This document shows positions 61,353 to 64,000 of a stretch of 64,000 nucleotides of DNA, in pieces (positions within the stretch are counted from its first letter, which is position 1; each line of letters opens with the position of its first letter). Position numbers and translations under genes: made by a program. Under the pieces are notes generated by a model. The model saw nothing but the letters and a program-made list of their open reading frames with translations, searched no databases and was not told where the DNA came from. The DNA is from CAWBUW01 sp963792075 (GTDB lineage Bacteria > Chloroflexota > Anaerolineae > Anaerolineales > UBA4823). Where the stretch lies: NCBI GenBank assembly GCA_963792075.1, contig CAWBUW010000002.1, positions 434,001 to 498,000 on the forward strand, in the 5' to 3' direction.

Positions 61353-62408
61353 ATGACAGTCAAAGTTGGTATCAATGGTTTCGGCCGCATTGGCCGCCAG
61401 GTGCTCAAAGCAATGCGAGATTTCCATGGCAGCGAATTGGAAATTGTCGCGTTCAATGACGTGGGTGACCTGCCCACTATGGCGCACCTGCTGAAATACG
61501 ACTCGAACTATGGGCGTTTCAACGGCACGGTAGAAGTTGCTGCGGACGCTCTGGTCGTAGATGGTAAGCCGATCAAGGCTTTCAAGGAAACAGACCCGTC
61601 CAAGATTCCTTGGGGAGACCTGGGCGTCTCGATCGTGATCGAGTCCACCGGCATCTTTACCATCAAGAAAGATGGCGTCAACAAAAAGGGCAAAGTCGTC
61701 CTGGGGGCCGAGAACCACATCACCAAGGGCGGCGCGAAGAAAGTGATCATTTCCGCCCCTGCAGAGGGTGAGGACCTGACGATCGTACTCGGTGTCAATG
61801 ATGATAAATATGATCCTGCCAGGCATCACGTTGTGTCCAATGCCTCCTGCACCACCAACGGCCTCGCCCCGGCAGCCAAAGTTGTCAACGACAGCTTTGG
61901 CATCGTGCGCGGCATGATGGTGACCGTGCATGCGTACACGAACGATCAGAAGATCCTGGACCTGCCGCATTCTGATCTGCGCCGCGCCCGCGCCGCGGCG
62001 ATGAGCATCATCCCCACCACCACCGGCGCTGCGAAAGCAGTCAAGCTGGTGATTCCCGATCTGGCCGGCAAGCTGGATGGGTACGCGCTGCGCGTCCCTA
62101 CCTCGACCGTGTCGGTGATCGACCTGACCGTTGAGATGGCTAAAGCCACCACCACCGAAGCGCTGCGCCAGGCATTCCGCGATGCTGCGGCTGGCCCGAT
62201 GAAGGGCATCCTGCAGGCAGTCGATGAGCCCCTGGTCAGCATCGACTTCAAGGGTGACCCGCACTCCTCCTCGGTGGACATGGGCTTCACCACTGTCCTG
62301 GGCAAGGAAGCCGGCACCATGGCCAAGATCGTGGCCTGGTACGACAACGAGTGGGGCTACTCCGTTCGCACCGCTGACCTGGCCGCCCTCATGGCCAAGT
62401 CCCTCTAG
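61353..62408 (+). CDS. gap: Glyceraldehyde-3-phosphate dehydrogenase
   Basis: A 351-residue type I GAPDH; start at 61353 behind AGGAGG. The NAD motif is GINGFGRIGR, the catalytic Cys lies in NASCTTN, His in the HAYTNDQ region, and WYDNEWGYS closes the fold. It interconverts glyceraldehyde-3-phosphate and 1,3-bisphosphoglycerate. Slightly longer than typical, with small insertions (VVLGAENHITKGG). The order gap-pgk-tpiA is a common glycolytic cluster. Confidence 0.98.
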   Translation: MTVKVGINGFGRIGRQVLKAMRDFHGSELEIVAFNDVGDLPTMAHLLKYDSNYGRFNGTVEVAADALVVDGKPIKAFKETDPSKIPWGDLGVSIVIESTGIFTIKKDGVNKKGKVVLGAENHITKGGAKKVIISAPAEGEDLTIVLGVNDDKYDPARHHVVSNASCTTNGLAPAAKVVNDSFGIVRGMMVTVHAYTNDQKILDLPHSDLRRARAAAMSIIPTTTGAAKAVKLVIPDLAGKLDGYALRVPTSTVSVIDLTVEMAKATTTEALRQAFRDAAAGPMKGILQAVDEPLVSIDFKGDPHSSSVDMGFTTVLGKEAGTMAKIVAWYDNEWGYSVRTADLAALMAKSL

Positions 62409-62442
62409 ACTACTTACACGATCTGCGCTGCTTGATTCTTTC

Positions 62443-62542
62443 GGTTTATTGGGAGTTGCCGTGGCAGCGGGCAAATGTGGGGATGTTTTGCGGGCAAAGC
62501 CCGCAAAACATCCCCACAGAACCGCTCCATTACGGCGATTCC
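62443..62542. repeat. Class B palindromic element, copy 2
   Basis: Begins GGTTTATTGGGAGTTGCCGT and ends ACGGCGATTCC as pairing arms. The core is a perfect 20-bp stem (62476-62495 with 62499-62518) with an AAA loop; it is close to the copy 1 core (TTTTGCGGGC). It lies inside the gap-pgk operon, so it must be transcribed. Confidence 0.75.
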
Positions 62543-62590
62543 AAGAGAGTTATTTTTTCCGAGTTGAGCAGCGCAGATTTTGGAGGCTCC

Positions 62591-63766
62591 ATGTTCAACA
62601 AAAAGACTATTCGTGATATCAATCCCGCGGGGAAGCGCATCCTGGTGCGCGTAGATTACAACGTGCCCATCAAAGACGGCAAAGTGAGCGACGATACACG
62701 TATCCGCGCGGCCATGCCCACGTTGAACTACCTGCTGGAAAAGGGTGCGGCCCTGATCCTGTGCTCACACCTGGGCCGGCCCAAAGGCGGACCGGATCCC
62801 AAGTATTCCCTCAAGCCGGTGGCAGATTACCTCAGCGGTTTGCTGGGCAAGCCGGTGGCCTTCGCCGAGGACTGCATTGGCCCGGTCGCTGAAGCGGCTG
62901 CCAAGGCGCTCAAGTCTGGCGATGTGCTGCTGCTCGAAAATACCCGCTTCCACCCGGAAGAGGAGAAGAACAACGAGGATATGGCCAAGCAGTTGGCCGG
63001 GTTGGCAGACCTGTACGTCAACGACGCTTTTGGATCGGCACACCGCGCCCATGCTTCGACAGAGGGCGTGGCGCATTTCCTGCCTGCTGTAGCTGGTCTG
63101 CTCATGGAAGAAGAAATCCGCTACCTGGGCCAGGCGATTGCCAACCCCAAGCGGCCGTTCATCGCCATCCTGGGCGGCGCTAAGATCAGTGATAAAATCG
63201 GCGTGATCAAGAACTTGCTGACCAAGGCCGACAAGGTGCTGATTGGCGGCGGCATGGCGAACACCTTCTTCAAGGCGCAGGGCATCTCCATGGCCAACTC
63301 GCTGGTAGAGGCGGAAGCGCTGGAAACGGCAAAGGAGATCCTCAAAGATGCCGGCTCCAAGCTGCAGCTACCCGTCGACATGGTGATCGCAGATAAGTTC
63401 GAGGCAGAAGCCGCGAGCAAGACCGTGCCCGTAGGCCCGGTGCCGGATGGCTGGCGCATCCTCGACGTGGGTCCCGCAACAGTGACTGCCTTTGGCAAGG
63501 CGCTGAAGGGGGCAGGCACGGTGGTGTGGAACGGCCCGATGGGCGTGTTCGAGTTCCCCCGCTTTGCCCAGGGCACCTTCGGGGTGGCTAAAGCTGTGGC
63601 AGAATGCGGCGCGGTTTCGATCATCGGCGGCGGCGATTCGGTTGCCGCAGTTGCGCAAGCTGGCCTGGAGAAGCAGATCACGCACATTTCCACGGGCGGC
63701 GGCGCTTCCCTGGAAATGCTCGAAGGCCTGGTGCTGCCCGGCCTGGCTGCGCTGCGAGATAAATAG
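62591..63766 (+). CDS. pgk: Phosphoglycerate kinase
   Basis: A 391-residue kinase from the ATG at 62591 behind GGAGG. RVDYNVPIKDG, LCSHLGRPKGG, ENTRFHPEEEKN, NDAFGSAHRAHAS, ILGGAKISDKIGV and the nucleotide loop GGGDSVAA are all present. It makes ATP from 1,3-bisphosphoglycerate. Length is normal. It is separated from gap by the class B element and from tpiA by a short hairpin. Confidence 0.98.
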   Translation: MFNKKTIRDINPAGKRILVRVDYNVPIKDGKVSDDTRIRAAMPTLNYLLEKGAALILCSHLGRPKGGPDPKYSLKPVADYLSGLLGKPVAFAEDCIGPVAEAAAKALKSGDVLLLENTRFHPEEEKNNEDMAKQLAGLADLYVNDAFGSAHRAHASTEGVAHFLPAVAGLLMEEEIRYLGQAIANPKRPFIAILGGAKISDKIGVIKNLLTKADKVLIGGGMANTFFKAQGISMANSLVEAEALETAKEILKDAGSKLQLPVDMVIADKFEAEAASKTVPVGPVPDGWRILDVGPATVTAFGKALKGAGTVVWNGPMGVFEFPRFAQGTFGVAKAVAECGAVSIIGGGDSVAAVAQAGLEKQITHISTGGGASLEMLEGLVLPGLAALRDK

Positions 63767-63782
63767 TTCCGGATAATAACCA

Positions 63783-63806
63783 GGGGCGGGTCTATGGATC
63801 CGCCCC
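63783..63806. repeat. 10-bp hairpin between pgk and tpiA
   Basis: GGGGCGGGTC (63783-63792) pairs with GATCCGCCCC (63797-63806), one mismatch. No T-run follows, so read-through into tpiA is likely. Confidence 0.5.
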
Positions 63807-63849
63807 CGGCTGCTTACAGGCATTAGGCTTACCCCACAAGGAACAAACA

Positions 63850-64000
63850 ATGCGACTACCTTTTGTAGCTGGAAACTGGAAAATGTATAAGACGATTGCC
63901 GAAACCCGGCACCTCGTCTCTGAATTGGTCCCCGGATTGCAGGCCGTGCAGGGTGTGGAAAAAGTGATTTGCCCGCCCTTTACCGTCCTGCTGGCTGCTT
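63850..64000 (+). CDS. tpiA: Triosephosphate isomerase (N-terminal part; cut by window edge)
   Basis: The ATG at 63850 follows AAGGA. The visible 50 residues begin MRLPFVAGNWKMYKTIAETR, which contains the conserved catalytic-lysine segment GNWKMYK, and reach the second strand (VICPPFTVLLAA). It interconverts dihydroxyacetone phosphate and glyceraldehyde-3-phosphate. The rest lies beyond the window. Confidence 0.95.
   Translation, partial: MRLPFVAGNWKMYKTIAETRHLVSELVPGLQAVQGVEKVICPPFTVLLAA

Noticed and set aside
61350..62474. 374-residue open frame antisense to gap
   Set aside because: It mirrors gap codons exactly and has no start signal or family features.
1..64000. CRISPR array or cas genes
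   Set aside because: No series of regularly spaced direct repeats and no Cas-like protein was seen; the repeats present are isolated palindromes.

Overview
The window looks like a chromosomal segment of an Anaerolineae-type member of the Chloroflexota. This is inferred from overall gene content, from leaderless or near-leaderless TATAAT promoters, and from several protein types I associate with that class: FHA/kinase pairs, CpXC proteins, a large alpha-amylase family protein, a membrane-extended YvcK and 55-56 residue membrane proteins. No rRNA, tRNA, CRISPR, transposase, integrase or phage gene was seen.

Layout. 1-6231 (minus): an exported respiratory complex of multiheme c-type cytochromes, a TAT-exported 4x[4Fe-4S] protein and an NrfD-like membrane subunit, led by a lipoprotein cytochrome with a collagen-like stalk. 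6374-8318 (plus): aspS. 8699-12146 (minus): glgC-malQ-NrtR-like regulator, bracketed by two copies of an 88-90 bp inverted-repeat element. 12375-20521 (minus): a large alpha-amylase family enzyme, a three-PAS histidine kinase, and a receiver-HAD-P-loop ATPase fusion. 20846-25185: a rhodanese, then an ABC exporter with a zinc-ribbon membrane protein and a YhfC-like membrane protease. 25394-31731: two paralogous ECF sigma/DUF4367 anti-sigma cassettes on either side of a GT39-like glycosyltransferase. 32013-33966: a sigma-like/membrane/C39-like/TPR fusion. 34234-38096: pyruvate-dehydrogenase-type E1alpha-E1beta-E2 and an unknown protein. 38252-40955 (minus): tgt-uppP-lipoprotein. 41274-47873: a 56-aa membrane protein, a structured RNA candidate, an aminotransferase, a GAF/PAS kinase, a CpXC protein, and a divergent FHA-winged-helix/Ser-Thr kinase pair. 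47899-54718 (minus): AAA ATPase-GDPD-dehydratase-CoA-transferase-GH3-like. 54989-57264: glycosyltransferases and a methyltransferase. 57268-59918 (minus): ROK kinase-recJ. 59970-64000 (plus): yvcK-gap-pgk-tpiA (cut by the window edge).

Together the genes cover central carbon flow (glycogen and maltodextrin, lower glycolysis, YvcK, pyruvate oxidation), cytochrome-based electron transfer and a dense layer of signalling proteins.

Two features cut across the whole window. First, most intergenic gaps hold long near-perfect palindromes with very short loops; some belong to recognisable families with conserved outer arms and variable inner stems. Second, five otherwise well-conserved genes each carry one single-base frameshift, three of them in a homopolymer of 4-5 bases. 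This is more consistent with indel errors in the assembly than with five real pseudogenes.
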